Source: Halovulum marinum
Lineage (GTDB): Bacteria > Pseudomonadota > Alphaproteobacteria > Rhodobacterales > Rhodobacteraceae
Assembly (NCBI RefSeq): GCF_009697225.1
Contig: NZ_WIND01000014.1
Coordinates: 1 to 64,000, forward strand
Length of the DNA stretch: 64,000 bases
Reading direction: 5' to 3'
Each line of letters opens with the position of its first letter. The stretch's first letter is position 1. Positions 47,508-57,324 of this stretch are shown piece by piece. The notes below the pieces were generated by a model. The model did no database searches. It had not been told where the DNA came from and saw nothing but the letters and a program-made list of their open reading frames with translations. Made by a program: the position numbers and the translations under genes.

Positions 47508-47729
47508 CGGTGTCGTCCGTGGCGGTCCGGGTGCGGCTGAGCCTGCCCGCGGCCGCCGCCGCGGGCAAATAGGAAATGCCTCGGATCGCCATAGCGCCCC
47601 GCTATCGCCGCGCGCCCGGAGGCCCGGAGGCATTGGGGCGGTCAATACCCCGGACAGTGTTATGCTATTTCCGCCGCCGCGGCGGATCGTCCATCCTGGG
47701 GCAGGCACGCAGAACACGGGGAAGGATAC

Positions 47730-48866
47730 ATGTCTGGCGACCTTTCGGGTCTTTTCGTCGTCACGCTGGAGCAGGCGGTGGCCGCGCCGTACCTGTCCGG
47801 TCGCCTGGCCGAGGCCGGGGCGCGGGTGATCAAGGTGGAGCGCCCCGAGGGCGATTTCGCCCGGCAGTACGACCAGCTGGTGCACGGCGAGAGCGCCTAT
47901 TTCGTCTGGCTGAACCGGGGGAAGGAATCGGTCTGCCTGGACCTGCGGTCCGAGGCCGACCGCCGGGTGATGGAGGCGATGCTGCGCACCGCCGACGTCT
48001 TCATCCAGAACCTGGCCCCCGGCGCGGTCGAGCGGCTGGGCTTCGCCCCCGACCGGCTGCGGGCGCAGAACCCGAAGCTGATCACGGTGTCGATCTCGGG
48101 CTACGGCGACGAGGGGCCGTACGCCAGGCGCAAGGCCTACGATCTGCTGGTGCAGGCGGAAAGCGGGCTGTCGGCGATCACCGGCAACGAGCACGGCTCG
48201 GCCCGGGTCGGGGTGTCGGTCTGCGACATCGCCTGCGGGATGACCGCGCACCAGGCGGTGCTGCAGGCGCTGATCGCCCGCCACGCGACGGGGCAGGGGC
48301 GGCACATAGCGGTCAGCCTGTTCCACGCCCTGACCGACTGGATGAACGTGCCCTATCTGCAGTACGCCTACGGCGGCAAGACCCCGGACCGCAACGGGCT
48401 GAACCACCCGACCATCGCCCCCTACGGCGCCTATGCCTGCAGCGACGGCAAGGAGATCCTGTTCTCGATCCAGAACGAGCGCGAATGGGTCCGGTTCTGC
48501 GCCGAGGTGCTGGGCGACGCCGCGCTGGCCACCGATCCGCGGTTCGACGGCAACTCGCACCGGGTGGCGCACCGCGACGCGCTGGACGCGATCATCCTCG
48601 AGGTGTTCGCCCGCGACGACCGCGCCGCGGTCAGCGCCCGGCTCGAGGCCGCGGGCATCGCCAACGGCGCGGTCAGCAGCATGGAGGATCTGGCGCGGCA
48701 CCCGCAGAACCGCTTCGTCGAGGTCGGGACCCCCAGCGGCCCGGTCCGCCTGCTGGCGCCCGGCGCGACCGCCGACGGCAAGGTGCCCGAGTTCGGCGCG
48801 GTGCCGGCGCTGGACGCGCACGGCGCGCAGATCCGCCGGGAATTCGCCTCGGCCGATGTCTCCTGA
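47730..48866 (+). CDS. CaiB/BaiF family (family III) CoA-transferase
   Basis: 378 residues. Family III motifs: TLEQAVAAPYLSGRLAEAGARVIKVERPEGDFAR, NRGKESVCLDLRS and the catalytic Asp166 in GVSVCDIACGM. It moves CoA between carboxylic acids. With the CitE-like lyase and the FAS1-like hydratase nearby, it could be an itaconate (Ict-like) or mesaconyl (Mct-like) CoA-transferase. The exact acids are not readable. Its last 11 bases overlap a methyltransferase gene. Confidence 0.88.
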   Translation: MSGDLSGLFVVTLEQAVAAPYLSGRLAEAGARVIKVERPEGDFARQYDQLVHGESAYFVWLNRGKESVCLDLRSEADRRVMEAMLRTADVFIQNLAPGAVERLGFAPDRLRAQNPKLITVSISGYGDEGPYARRKAYDLLVQAESGLSAITGNEHGSARVGVSVCDIACGMTAHQAVLQALIARHATGQGRHIAVSLFHALTDWMNVPYLQYAYGGKTPDRNGLNHPTIAPYGAYACSDGKEILFSIQNEREWVRFCAEVLGDAALATDPRFDGNSHRVAHRDALDAIILEVFARDDRAAVSARLEAAGIANGAVSSMEDLARHPQNRFVEVGTPSGPVRLLAPGATADGKVPEFGAVPALDAHGAQIRREFASADVS

Positions 48867-49542
48867 ACCGGACCCGACGCTGCGGCGGCTGCTCGCGGAA
48901 CTGCGCGCGACGGGCGGCAACCGGGTGCTGGACATCGGCTGCGGCGCTGGCGCACTGGTCCGTCGCCTGCTGGCCGAAGGTTACGATGCGGCCGGCATCG
49001 ACCCGCAGGCAGAGCCGCGCGACCGGGCGCGCCCGGGCCGTGTACCCGGCACCCTGATTCGCGGCGTCGCCGAGGCGCTGCCGTTCGCGGAGGGCGCCTT
49101 CGACGCCGCCGTGCTGCTCAACGCGCTGCACCATGTGCCGCAGCCCGCGATGCTGCCGGCGCTGCGCGAGGCGCGGCGGGTGCTGCGTCCGGGCGGCGCG
49201 CTGCTGGTGGTCGAGCCGCTGGCCGAGGGGCCGTTCTTCGCGGCGATGCGGCCGGTCGAGGACGAGACCGGGATCCGCGCCCAGGCGCTGCAGGCGCTGG
49301 CCGCCTTCGCGGCGCAGCTCGGCGCGGACCTGACCCGGCACGAGCGCTATGACCGCGCCTCGCGCTTCGCCGGCGTAGCGGAGTTCGCCGCCGCCCTGCT
49401 GGCCGTCGATCCGGCGCGGGCGGCGGCGATCGACGCGCACGGGCCCGCGCTGGAGCGCCTGTTCCTGGCGCAGGCCGAGCGAACCGCCGGGGGCTACCGG
49501 CTGGTGCAGCCGCTGGTGCTGTGGGCGTTCCGCAAGCCCTAG
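48856..49542 (+). CDS. SAM-dependent methyltransferase, class I
   Basis: 228 residues. Motif I is VLDIGCGAGALVRRLL, the acidic second-strand residue is in AAGIDPQ, motif II is FDAAVLLNALHHV and motif III is RVLRPGGALLVVEPLAEG. This is the Methyltransf_11 (UbiE-like) fold; the substrate is unknown. It overlaps the CoA-transferase by 11 bases, so it is co-translated with it, but a link in function is not clear. Confidence 0.87.
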   Translation: MSPEPDPTLRRLLAELRATGGNRVLDIGCGAGALVRRLLAEGYDAAGIDPQAEPRDRARPGRVPGTLIRGVAEALPFAEGAFDAAVLLNALHHVPQPAMLPALREARRVLRPGGALLVVEPLAEGPFFAAMRPVEDETGIRAQALQALAAFAAQLGADLTRHERYDRASRFAGVAEFAAALLAVDPARAAAIDAHGPALERLFLAQAERTAGGYRLVQPLVLWAFRKP

Positions 49543-49574
49543 GGCCGGGCGCGGCACCGCCGCAATAGGCCGGC

Positions 49575-50135
49575 TCAGACCCCGCGCGCGATGGCGGCGA
49601 CGCCGGTGCGGCTGACCTCGACCAGACCCAGCGGCACCATCAGCGCGACGAATGCGTCGATCTTCTCGGGGCCGCCGGTCAGTTCGAAGACGAAGCTCTC
49701 CAGCGTCGAATCGACGACGTTGGCGCGGAACACCTCGCCGGTGCGCATCGCCTCGACGCGCTTCTCGCCGGTGCAGTTGACCTTGACCAGCGCCAGCTCC
49801 CGCTCGACCGAGGGGCCCTCGACGGTCAGATCGTTCACCGAATAGACCGGCACCATCCGCTCCAGCTGGTGCTTGATCTGCTCGATCACCGCGGGCGTGC
49901 CGGTGGTGACGATGGTGATCCGCGAGCGGTGGCCCTGGTGGTCCACCTCGGCGACGGTCAGGCTGTCGATGTTGTAGCCGCGGCCCGAGAACAGGCCGAT
50001 GACCCGCGCCAGCACCCCGGCCTCGTTGTCGACCAGCACGGTCAGGGTGTGCGTTTCCTGGTGTTCGTCCAGCGGGTTGCGCAGATCGTAGGCGCTCTTG
50101 CGGCTGGAGCCCTTCTTGATGGCGAGTGCGTTCAT
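49575..50135 (-). CDS. ilvH: Acetolactate synthase small (regulatory) subunit
   Basis: 186 residues. An N-terminal ACT domain (HTLTVLVDNEAGVLARVIGLFSGRGYNIDSLTVAEVD) binds valine for feedback control, and the C-terminal domain ends with FELTGGPEKIDAFVALMVPLGLVEVSRTG. An extra 25-residue N-tail (KKGSSRKSAYDLRNPLDEHQE) is usual in alphaproteobacteria. It is third in the ilvI operon, after an inserted sulfotransferase-like gene. Confidence 0.95.
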   Translation of the reverse strand: MNALAIKKGSSRKSAYDLRNPLDEHQETHTLTVLVDNEAGVLARVIGLFSGRGYNIDSLTVAEVDHQGHRSRITIVTTGTPAVIEQIKHQLERMVPVYSVNDLTVEGPSVERELALVKVNCTGEKRVEAMRTGEVFRANVVDSTLESFVFELTGGPEKIDAFVALMVPLGLVEVSRTGVAAIARGV

Positions 50136-50148
50136 TGTCTTCCTCGGG

Positions 50149-50904
50149 TTATCGGGCGCCGGCGGGAAGCGGCGCGGTCAGCGGCGTGCCCGGCGGCGGC
50201 GGCGGCGCGCCTTCGGGCAGGACCAGGTCGTAGAACGGGGCATAGCGGGCGCGGATGCGGGCGCTGTCGGCCGCGCTCATCTCGGCGCGGTGCCGGTCGC
50301 GGCGGCCGGCGTTGAGCTGGATGAAGCGGCGCGACAGCACCTCGTCCGCGATCGCCTGCGGATCGCCGTCCAGGCCAAGGTGCTCGAGGATCGCGGCGGT
50401 CGCGGCCACGGTGTCGAACGCCAGCCGGTCGTAGCGCAGGATCCGTACGCCGGGCAGCGCCAGCCACTGCGCCAGCGTCTCCATCTGCCCGTCGATGCCG
50501 CGCAGCGCGTCGTCGAGGTGGTGGATCTCGGCGAACGCCGGCTTTCGGGCTGCGCGCGCGCGCACCCCGTGATCGACCATCGACAGGGCGATGTCGCGCG
50601 GATCGCGCACCACCGCGTGCGCCAGCGCCCCGGCCCGCACCATGTCCCGCACCGCCGGGTCGGGGCGGGTATGGGTCTTGAACGCCACCGGGTGCCCGTG
50701 CGCCGCGACCGCCGCCCGCATCCGCGCGGCGGCGTCGGCGTCAAGATGCTCGATGGCGTTGATCCTGCGGCTGACGGTGACGCCGGGCAGGCGCAGCGCG
50801 GGCTGCGGATGGCCGGCACGCTCCAGCGCCACCAGCACCAGCTGATAGGCCAGCGTGGACCCGCTTTTCGTCAGGCCGTAGCTGAAGACGATTTGCGGGT
50901 CCAT
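50149..50904 (-). CDS. Sulfotransferase-like protein inside the ilvIH operon
   Basis: 251 residues from the ATG at 50904, chosen because GAGG lies seven bases before it; an ATG at 50910 would add two residues. The PAPS 5'-phosphosulfate loop is FSYGLTKSGSTLAYQL (about 5-20) and the 3'-phosphate motif is AVVRDPRDIALSM. A Pro-rich C-tail follows. It probably transfers sulfate, or binds a similar nucleotide; the acceptor is unknown. It sits three bases after ilvI and 13 bases before ilvH, an unusual place. Confidence 0.8.
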   Translation of the reverse strand: MDPQIVFSYGLTKSGSTLAYQLVLVALERAGHPQPALRLPGVTVSRRINAIEHLDADAAARMRAAVAAHGHPVAFKTHTRPDPAVRDMVRAGALAHAVVRDPRDIALSMVDHGVRARAARKPAFAEIHHLDDALRGIDGQMETLAQWLALPGVRILRYDRLAFDTVAATAAILEHLGLDGDPQAIADEVLSRRFIQLNAGRRDRHRAEMSAADSARIRARYAPFYDLVLPEGAPPPPPGTPLTAPLPAGAR

Positions 50905-50913
50905 CTGCATGCC

Positions 50914-52668
<1,755 letters not shown>

Positions 52669-52723
52669 TTGCCTTCTCCTGTCTGCGCGGGCCCGGTTCC
52701 CCCGCGTCGCCCCTTGCGGGCAC

Positions 52724-52746
52724 AAAAAAGGCCCCATGAGGGGCCT
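52724..52746 (-). terminator. Attenuator terminator in the ilvI leader
   Basis: On the minus strand AGGCCCC (52746-52740), loop TCAT and GGGGCCT (52735-52729) form a perfect 7-bp stem followed by a run of five to six T. It lies 25 bases after the leader-peptide stop and 56 bases before the ilvI ATG. Upstream, CGGGG/CCCCG can form a competing stem right at the leader stop. Confidence 0.85.
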
Positions 52747-52771
52747 GTGCGCGAGCGTTCCGGTCCGGGGT

Positions 52772-52822
52772 CTATCCCCGCCGGTGCCCGCGCGTTCCGA
52801 TAAGTACGACGTTCCGTGTCAT
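52772..52822 (-). CDS. ilvL: ilv leader peptide (attenuation)
   Basis: 16 residues, MTRNVVLIGTRGHRRG, ending in TAG. Codons 5-8 are Val-Val-Leu-Ile, the three end products of the pathway, the hallmark of ribosome-stalling leader peptides. There is no Shine-Dalgarno sequence. The predicted transcription start is only one to three bases before the ATG, so it is probably a leaderless message. The terminator at 52724-52746 follows. Stalling at these codons under amino-acid shortage should prevent the terminator and allow ilvI expression. Confidence 0.8.
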   Translation of the reverse strand: MTRNVVLIGTRGHRRG

Positions 52823-52830
52823 GGGGACTG

Positions 52831-52859
52831 GTTTTAGGGGGGGCGTTTTGCGGGGTCAA
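52831..52859 (-). promoter_or_regulatory. Predicted sigma-70-type promoter of the ilvI operon
   Basis: On the minus strand TTGACC (52859-52854) is followed after exactly 17 bases by TAAAAC (52836-52831). The expected start point is near 52824, next to the leader-peptide ATG at 52822. Confidence 0.7.
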
Positions 52860-53249
52860 CACCGAAGGTGCGCTTTTTGAAAATTTCGCGCGAAGGCTCT
52901 GCCGCGCACGGATCGGCAAGATCGGCGTGCGCCGACGCACGATCCCGGCGCCGCGGGCAGCTTGCGACGTGCGGATCGGCTGCCGCGGCGCCGGCGGCCC
53001 GCCGCCCGGACCCTGCCGCCGCCCAGGCGGTCCGCGCCGCCGCCGCAGCCGCCCCGTTCCCGGTTCCGATCCGGCGGCGCCGTTCCGGGAGGTTGAAGTC
53101 CGCTTGCCAAATCCATGCCGTGGAATGGTTTTTTCGCGCCACGCTTCCGCGATTCTTCAGCCGTGGTTGCAAAACGCTATTCCGTAGACGGTCCCGCGGC
53201 GCTAGAACGGTCGCCATTGGGGTTGACCGAACGTCATGGAGGTGGGGGC
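52860..53249. other. 390-bp divergent intergenic region
   Basis: It lies between the ilvI promoter and the TRAP binding-protein gene. The stretch 52890-53100 is extremely GC-rich and Arg/Ala-codon-like in every frame, with no supported gene. An AT-richer patch at about 53110-53190 may be the promoter for the rightward gene. Confidence 0.4.
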
Positions 53250-54323
53250 ATGCATCGCCGGAAATTCCTGCAGGCCGGCACGCTGGGGGGCGCGGCCAGT
53301 GCGCTCGGTGCCCCCGCGCTGGCGCAGAACCGGCGCACGCTGACCATGGTCACGACCTGGGAACGGGGGGCCGACGGGGTTCATGACGCGGCCCAGCACG
53401 CCGCGGATTCGATCAGCCAGATGAGCGACGGCGCCGTTACCGTGGATCTGAAGGCCGCGGGCGAGCTGGTGCACGCCTACGACGTGTTCGACACCGTGAC
53501 CTCGGGCCAGGTCGACATGTACCACGGCCCCGACTACTGGTTCACCGCCCAGCATCCGGCCTATGCCTTCTTTACCACCGTGCCGTTCGGGATGACCGCG
53601 GCCGAGATGGCGACCTGGTACTATCAGGACGGCGGGCGCGAGCTGCACGACCGCCTGGGCGACATCTTCAACCTGAAATCCTTTCTCGCCGGCAACACCG
53701 GCGCGCAGGCCGGCGGCTGGTACCGCCGGCTGATCACCGGTCCCGAGGATTTCCAGGGCCTGCGGATCCGGATGCCCGGGCTCGGCGGCAAGGTGATGAT
53801 GGAGCTGGGGGCAGAGGTGATCACCCTGCCGGGGGCCGAGGTCTACGAGGCGCTCCGCACCGGCGCGATCGACGCCACCGAATGGGTCGGCCCCTGGGCC
53901 GACGAGCGCGCCGGGCTGGGCGATCTGGTCAGCTACTACTACCCGGCCGGTTTCCACGAACCCGCCGGCGGGCTGACGCTGGCGGTGAACCGGGATGTCT
54001 ACGACGGCCTGATCCCGGCGCACCAGCGCATCATCGAGATCGCCTCGGCCGAGACGCACCAGTGGTCGCTGGCGCAGTACCTGTCGCAGAACGGCCGCGC
54101 GATGCAGCGGATGGCCCGGTCGCGGCTGACCCTGGCCGAGTTTCCGGCCGATGTCTGGGACGCCTTCGGCACCGCCGCGGCGCAGATCCACCAGGAGCAC
54201 CTTGTCGAGCCGCTCTACTCCGAGGTGTATGACAGCTACCGGCGCTCGATGCGCGCGACCAGCCGCTGGCTGTCCGCATCGGAAATGCCGTACCGCACCC
54301 AGCGCGACCGGCTGATGGGCTGA
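53250..54323 (+). CDS. TRAP-type substrate-binding protein, probably Tat-exported, orphan
   Basis: 357 residues. The N-terminus MHRRKFLQAGTLGGAASALGAPALAQ is a twin-arginine-like signal (RRKFL). The mature part begins TLTMVTTWERGADGVHDAAQHAAD and contains FQGLRIRMPGLGGKVMMELGAEVITLPGAEVYEALRTGAIDATEWVGP, typical of the DctP subfamily that binds 2-oxo acids with a metal ion. No permease genes are adjacent. GGAGGTGGGGG lies before the ATG. The ligand is unknown. Confidence 0.9.
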   Translation: MHRRKFLQAGTLGGAASALGAPALAQNRRTLTMVTTWERGADGVHDAAQHAADSISQMSDGAVTVDLKAAGELVHAYDVFDTVTSGQVDMYHGPDYWFTAQHPAYAFFTTVPFGMTAAEMATWYYQDGGRELHDRLGDIFNLKSFLAGNTGAQAGGWYRRLITGPEDFQGLRIRMPGLGGKVMMELGAEVITLPGAEVYEALRTGAIDATEWVGPWADERAGLGDLVSYYYPAGFHEPAGGLTLAVNRDVYDGLIPAHQRIIEIASAETHQWSLAQYLSQNGRAMQRMARSRLTLAEFPADVWDAFGTAAAQIHQEHLVEPLYSEVYDSYRRSMRATSRWLSASEMPYRTQRDRLMG

Positions 54324-54361
54324 GGCGGTCTTCAGGAGTTGTTAACCTTTTCGCCGCTAGA

Positions 54362-54377
54362 CCTCGGGAAACCGAGG
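54362..54377 (+). other. GNRA-loop hairpin in the leader of the next gene
   Basis: CCTCGG-GAAA-CCGAGG forms a perfect 6-bp stem with a GAAA tetraloop, four bases before the likely ribosome site GCGGAG. It could affect translation or simply stabilise the RNA. Confidence 0.45.
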
Positions 54378-54392
54378 CAGGCGGAGCAGATG

Positions 54393-55328
54393 ATGACCGA
54401 CGACACGGCGCGGCCGCGGCTGCTGGTGCATGTGGGGTTCCACAAGACCGGGTCGTCGGCCGTGCAGATGGCGCTTTCGGCGCAGGCGGAGCAGGCGGAC
54501 GCCGGCTTTCACTACCCGCACGCCGGGCGGCTGGAGCACTGGCCGCACGCGCATCACCAGCTGGTCGAGGATCTGCGCCACGGGCGCACCGACAGCCTGC
54601 AGGCGCTGGTTGCCGAGGTCGCGTGCGCAGACGGCGGGCCGCCGCCGCTGACGGTGCTGTCGTGCGAGGATCTGGCGACGATCCAGAACGCCCGGCTTCT
54701 GGGCCACATCCGCGCGGCGTTTCCAGACCACGACGTGTGCGCCGTGGCGGTGGTGCGGCCGCATGTGGACTGGTTGCGCTCGATGTACCTGGAACGGGTC
54801 AAGCGCCACGTCACCACGCTCGCGCCGATGGACTACTACCGCGAACACCGCGAAAAGCTGCGCTATGTGCCAATCCTCGACACCATGGTACAGACCGGCT
54901 GCGCGGTCGAGGTGCTGGACTACCGCGCGCTCGACCTGCCCGGCGATCTGGTCACGCGCCTGTCCGGCGAAGTGCTGACCGCACAGGTGCAGAAGCGTTA
55001 CAACGTCTCCCTCAGCGCGCGGATGACGATGGTGCTGCTGGATTTCTACCGTGGTGGCGGCGCGCGCGGCGTCGATGTGCACAGGCTGATCCACAATGCG
55101 TACGACCTGGACCGCCGGTGCGGCACGCGCGCGCCGGACGCCGACGTCTTCGACGCCGAGCAGATCGGCCAGATCCATGCCTTCTTCGCCGAGGACCGGC
55201 GCCTGCTGGCGGCGCAGTTCGGCCTGCCGGATGCCGACGCTGCCGCGCCGGCGCCGAAGGGCGAACTGGTCCGCCCCGGCCCGCACAACCTGCCGGAGCT
55301 GATGCGCTGCCTACTGACCGCGCCGTAG
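54393..55328 (+). CDS. Sulfotransferase-like/P-loop protein of unknown function
   Basis: 311 residues. The N-terminal loop LLVHVGFHKTGSSAVQMAL matches the nucleotide loop of sulfotransferase-like proteins. AVVRPHVDWLRSMYLERVK around 128-146 is where such proteins bind the 3'-phosphate (usual form RNPxxR). The C-terminal third is not recognised. Such proteins often modify surface sugars or lipids in Rhodobacterales. The start at 54393 is favoured by GCGGAG six bases before it. It is monocistronic and convergent with bpt. Confidence 0.75.
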   Translation: MTDDTARPRLLVHVGFHKTGSSAVQMALSAQAEQADAGFHYPHAGRLEHWPHAHHQLVEDLRHGRTDSLQALVAEVACADGGPPPLTVLSCEDLATIQNARLLGHIRAAFPDHDVCAVAVVRPHVDWLRSMYLERVKRHVTTLAPMDYYREHREKLRYVPILDTMVQTGCAVEVLDYRALDLPGDLVTRLSGEVLTAQVQKRYNVSLSARMTMVLLDFYRGGGARGVDVHRLIHNAYDLDRRCGTRAPDADVFDAEQIGQIHAFFAEDRRLLAAQFGLPDADAAAPAPKGELVRPGPHNLPELMRCLLTAP

Positions 55329-55347
55329 GCGCACCAGCGTGGCCGGC

Positions 55348-56169
55348 CTAGCCGGTCTCGTCTTCGGGCAGGTAGATCGCGGCGACCTGTTCGGCGATCG
55401 GGTCGTTCTCCAGCGGGTGGGTGTTCATCCGCGCCTCGGTGGCCTCGTCCAGCTCGCGCCAGCGGCCGCCGCGATAGATCTCCAGCGGCTTGAACCGGGC
55501 CTTGTAGTCCATCTTGCGCGAGCCCGGCACCCAGTAGCCCAGGTAGACATAGGGCAGGTTCGCGGCGCGGGCGATCTGGATGTGATCGAGGATCACGTAG
55601 GAGCCCAGCGAGCGGTCCGCCAGGTCGGGGTCGAAGAAGGAATAGACCATCGACAGCCCGTCAGACAGCAGGTCGGTCAGGCACACGGCGATCAGACGGC
55701 GGCCATACTCGTCCTCGTCGTAGTACTCGACGATGCGCGAGCGGACCGGCGTCTCCTCGACCATGGCGGCGTATTCATAGACGTCCATGTCGGCCATGCC
55801 GCCGTCGGAATGGCGGCTGCCCAGGTACTTGCGGAACAGCGCGAACTGGTCCTCGCTGGCCCAGGGGGTGGTGGCCTCGCGCAGCACGTTGACGTTGCGC
55901 CTGAGCACCCGGCGCATGGTGCGGCGCGGCTGGAAGCCGTCGACCACGATCCGCGCCGACAGGCACGCGGCGCAGTCGGCGCAGGACGGCCGGTAGAGCA
56001 CGTTCTGCGAGCGGCGGAAGCCCTGCCGGGACAGGACGTCGTTCAGCTTGTCGGCGCTGCCGCCCTGCAGCGCGGTGAACAGCTTCCGCTCGACCCTGCC
56101 GGCCAGATAGGGGCAGGGCTGCGGTGCCGTCACATAGAACTGCGGCGACTGTGGCAGGCTGTGACGCAT
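55348..56169 (-). CDS. bpt: Aspartate/glutamate leucyltransferase (Bpt; N-end rule aminoacyl-transferase)
   Basis: 273 residues. The N-terminal domain has [18 protein letters not shown] and [12 protein letters not shown] with the conserved Cys pairs. The C-terminal GNAT-like domain has [28 protein letters not shown] and [24 protein letters not shown]. It adds Leu (or Arg) to proteins starting with Asp or Glu, marking them for ClpS/ClpAP. It lies leftward of the RDD gene on the same strand. Confidence 0.93.
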   Translation of the reverse strand: MRHSLPQSPQFYVTAPQPCPYLAGRVERKLFTALQGGSADKLNDVLSRQGFRRSQNVLYRPSCADCAACLSARIVVDGFQPRRTMRRVLRRNVNVLREATTPWASEDQFALFRKYLGSRHSDGGMADMDVYEYAAMVEETPVRSRIVEYYDEDEYGRRLIAVCLTDLLSDGLSMVYSFFDPDLADRSLGSYVILDHIQIARAANLPYVYLGYWVPGSRKMDYKARFKPLEIYRGGRWRELDEATEARMNTHPLENDPIAEQVAAIYLPEDETG

Positions 56170-56242
56170 GGCTGAGTTCCCCGTCGGCGTCCGGAAACGC
56201 TAGCAGCATGCCGCGACTTCAGGCAATCACAAATCGCGGCGC

Positions 56243-56716
56243 CTAGTTCAACGGTCGATTGATCGCGGTGGTTCCCAGCAGCAGGTCGGGAAGGCCCTGG
56301 TTGTAGCGCGTCACCCAGATCGACACGGCGGTGCCGATCCAGCCGACCACCGAGGCCATCAGGAACATGAAGATGCCGGTGTGGACCGCGGCGATCACCG
56401 GCGTCAGGCGGTGGCCGTCGCAGCTGCGCAGCTCGATCCCCATCAGCATCATCCCGGGGGTGGCGGAACTGCCGGCGATCGTCAGCCAGCGGTACAGGAA
56501 CGTCACCAGGAACAGGATCGCCGGAAACAGCGCGAAGCCCAGGCCCAGGGTCAGCAGGCCGATCGCCAGCGTCGCGACCACGGTCGCCAGCACGATGGCG
56601 GTGAAGTCGATCAGCCACGCCACCAGGCGCTTGAGCGGCACGCCGTCATAGAACTGCGTGTCGTGCTCGGGGTGGGGAAGATCGTGAAGCGGGTGCATGC
56701 GTGCGAAGTGGTCCAT
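56243..56716 (-). CDS. RDD family membrane protein
   Basis: 157 residues. The RDD motif region is YDGVPLKRLVAWLIDFTAIVLAT, with Arg and Asp in the first helix, then two further hydrophobic segments (GLGFALFPAILFLVTFLY; IFMFLMASVVGWIGTAVSIWV). ATPGMMLMGIELRSCDG is also typical. Function is unknown in most cases; some members are ion transporters or assembly factors. The start at 56716 is tentative; 56698 is another ATG. Confidence 0.87.
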   Translation of the reverse strand: MDHFARMHPLHDLPHPEHDTQFYDGVPLKRLVAWLIDFTAIVLATVVATLAIGLLTLGLGFALFPAILFLVTFLYRWLTIAGSSATPGMMLMGIELRSCDGHRLTPVIAAVHTGIFMFLMASVVGWIGTAVSIWVTRYNQGLPDLLLGTTAINRPLN

Positions 56717-56790
56717 GATCGACGTCTCTGGAGGATAAAGATCGGCCGGCGCCGCCCCAGGTTCAAGGGGCGGCGCCGGCGATGCGGTGA

Positions 56791-57207
56791 TCAGGCCGGC
56801 TGCGGCGCGCCGGTGTCGGGCGCATCGTCGGCGTCGTTGCGCTGCCGGTCGCGGCTGCGGCGGGCGCGGTCGTCCATGAACTGGTCGAACTCGGCCTGGT
56901 CCTTCGCCTTGCGCAGCCGCTCCAGGAAGTCGGTGAAGGCGGCCTGCTCGTCCTCCAGCCGCTTCAGCGTCTCGTCGCGGTAGGCGTCGAAGGCGGTGTT
57001 GCCCGAGGTCCGGAAGCGGGCGCCGGTGGGGGACCATTTGCGGGCAGAACAGGACATGCGGTTGCTCCAGATCATGTAGACGAGAAGGGTCAGGCCCAGC
57101 GGCCAGAACAGGATGAACGCGACCACCATGGTCGCGATCCACGCGCCCTTGCCCCGGGCGTCAAGCCAGGCTTCGGCTTCGCGGAAGTACCGTGAGACTG
57201 CGTGCAT
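56791..57207 (-). CDS. DUF2852 family protein
   Basis: 138 residues. It has one hydrophobic segment (WIATMVVAFILFWPLGLTLLVYMIW) at about 23-47. A coiled, charged region follows (FDAYRDETLKRLEDEQAAFTDFLERLRKAKDQAEFDQFMDDRA), matching DUF2852. The family occurs mainly in alphaproteobacteria and its function is unknown. The start at 57207 has GAGG about 10 bases upstream. A 25-bp palindrome begins 15 bases before this start, pointing to tight control. Confidence 0.87.
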   Translation of the reverse strand: MHAVSRYFREAEAWLDARGKGAWIATMVVAFILFWPLGLTLLVYMIWSNRMSCSARKWSPTGARFRTSGNTAFDAYRDETLKRLEDEQAAFTDFLERLRKAKDQAEFDQFMDDRARRSRDRQRNDADDAPDTGAPQPA

Positions 57208-57221
57208 TTGGTGACCTCGCA

Positions 57222-57246
57222 ATGTAAATGTGTCTTACATTTACAT
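57222..57246. promoter_or_regulatory. Perfect-arm palindromic operator upstream of DUF2852 gene
   Basis: ATGTAAATGT (57222-57231) and ACATTTACAT (57237-57246) are exact inverted arms with spacer GTCTT. It lies in the 117-base divergent gap between the DUF2852 gene and the patatin gene, much nearer the former. The size fits a dimeric HTH repressor; the regulator is not identified. Confidence 0.7.
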
Positions 57247-57324
57247 AGATCGGTGAGGGCGATCGCGGCTTCAAGAGGTGTGCGGAAAAAAACTGTGCAC
57301 CGCGCGTCGCCGGGGCAGGATAGC

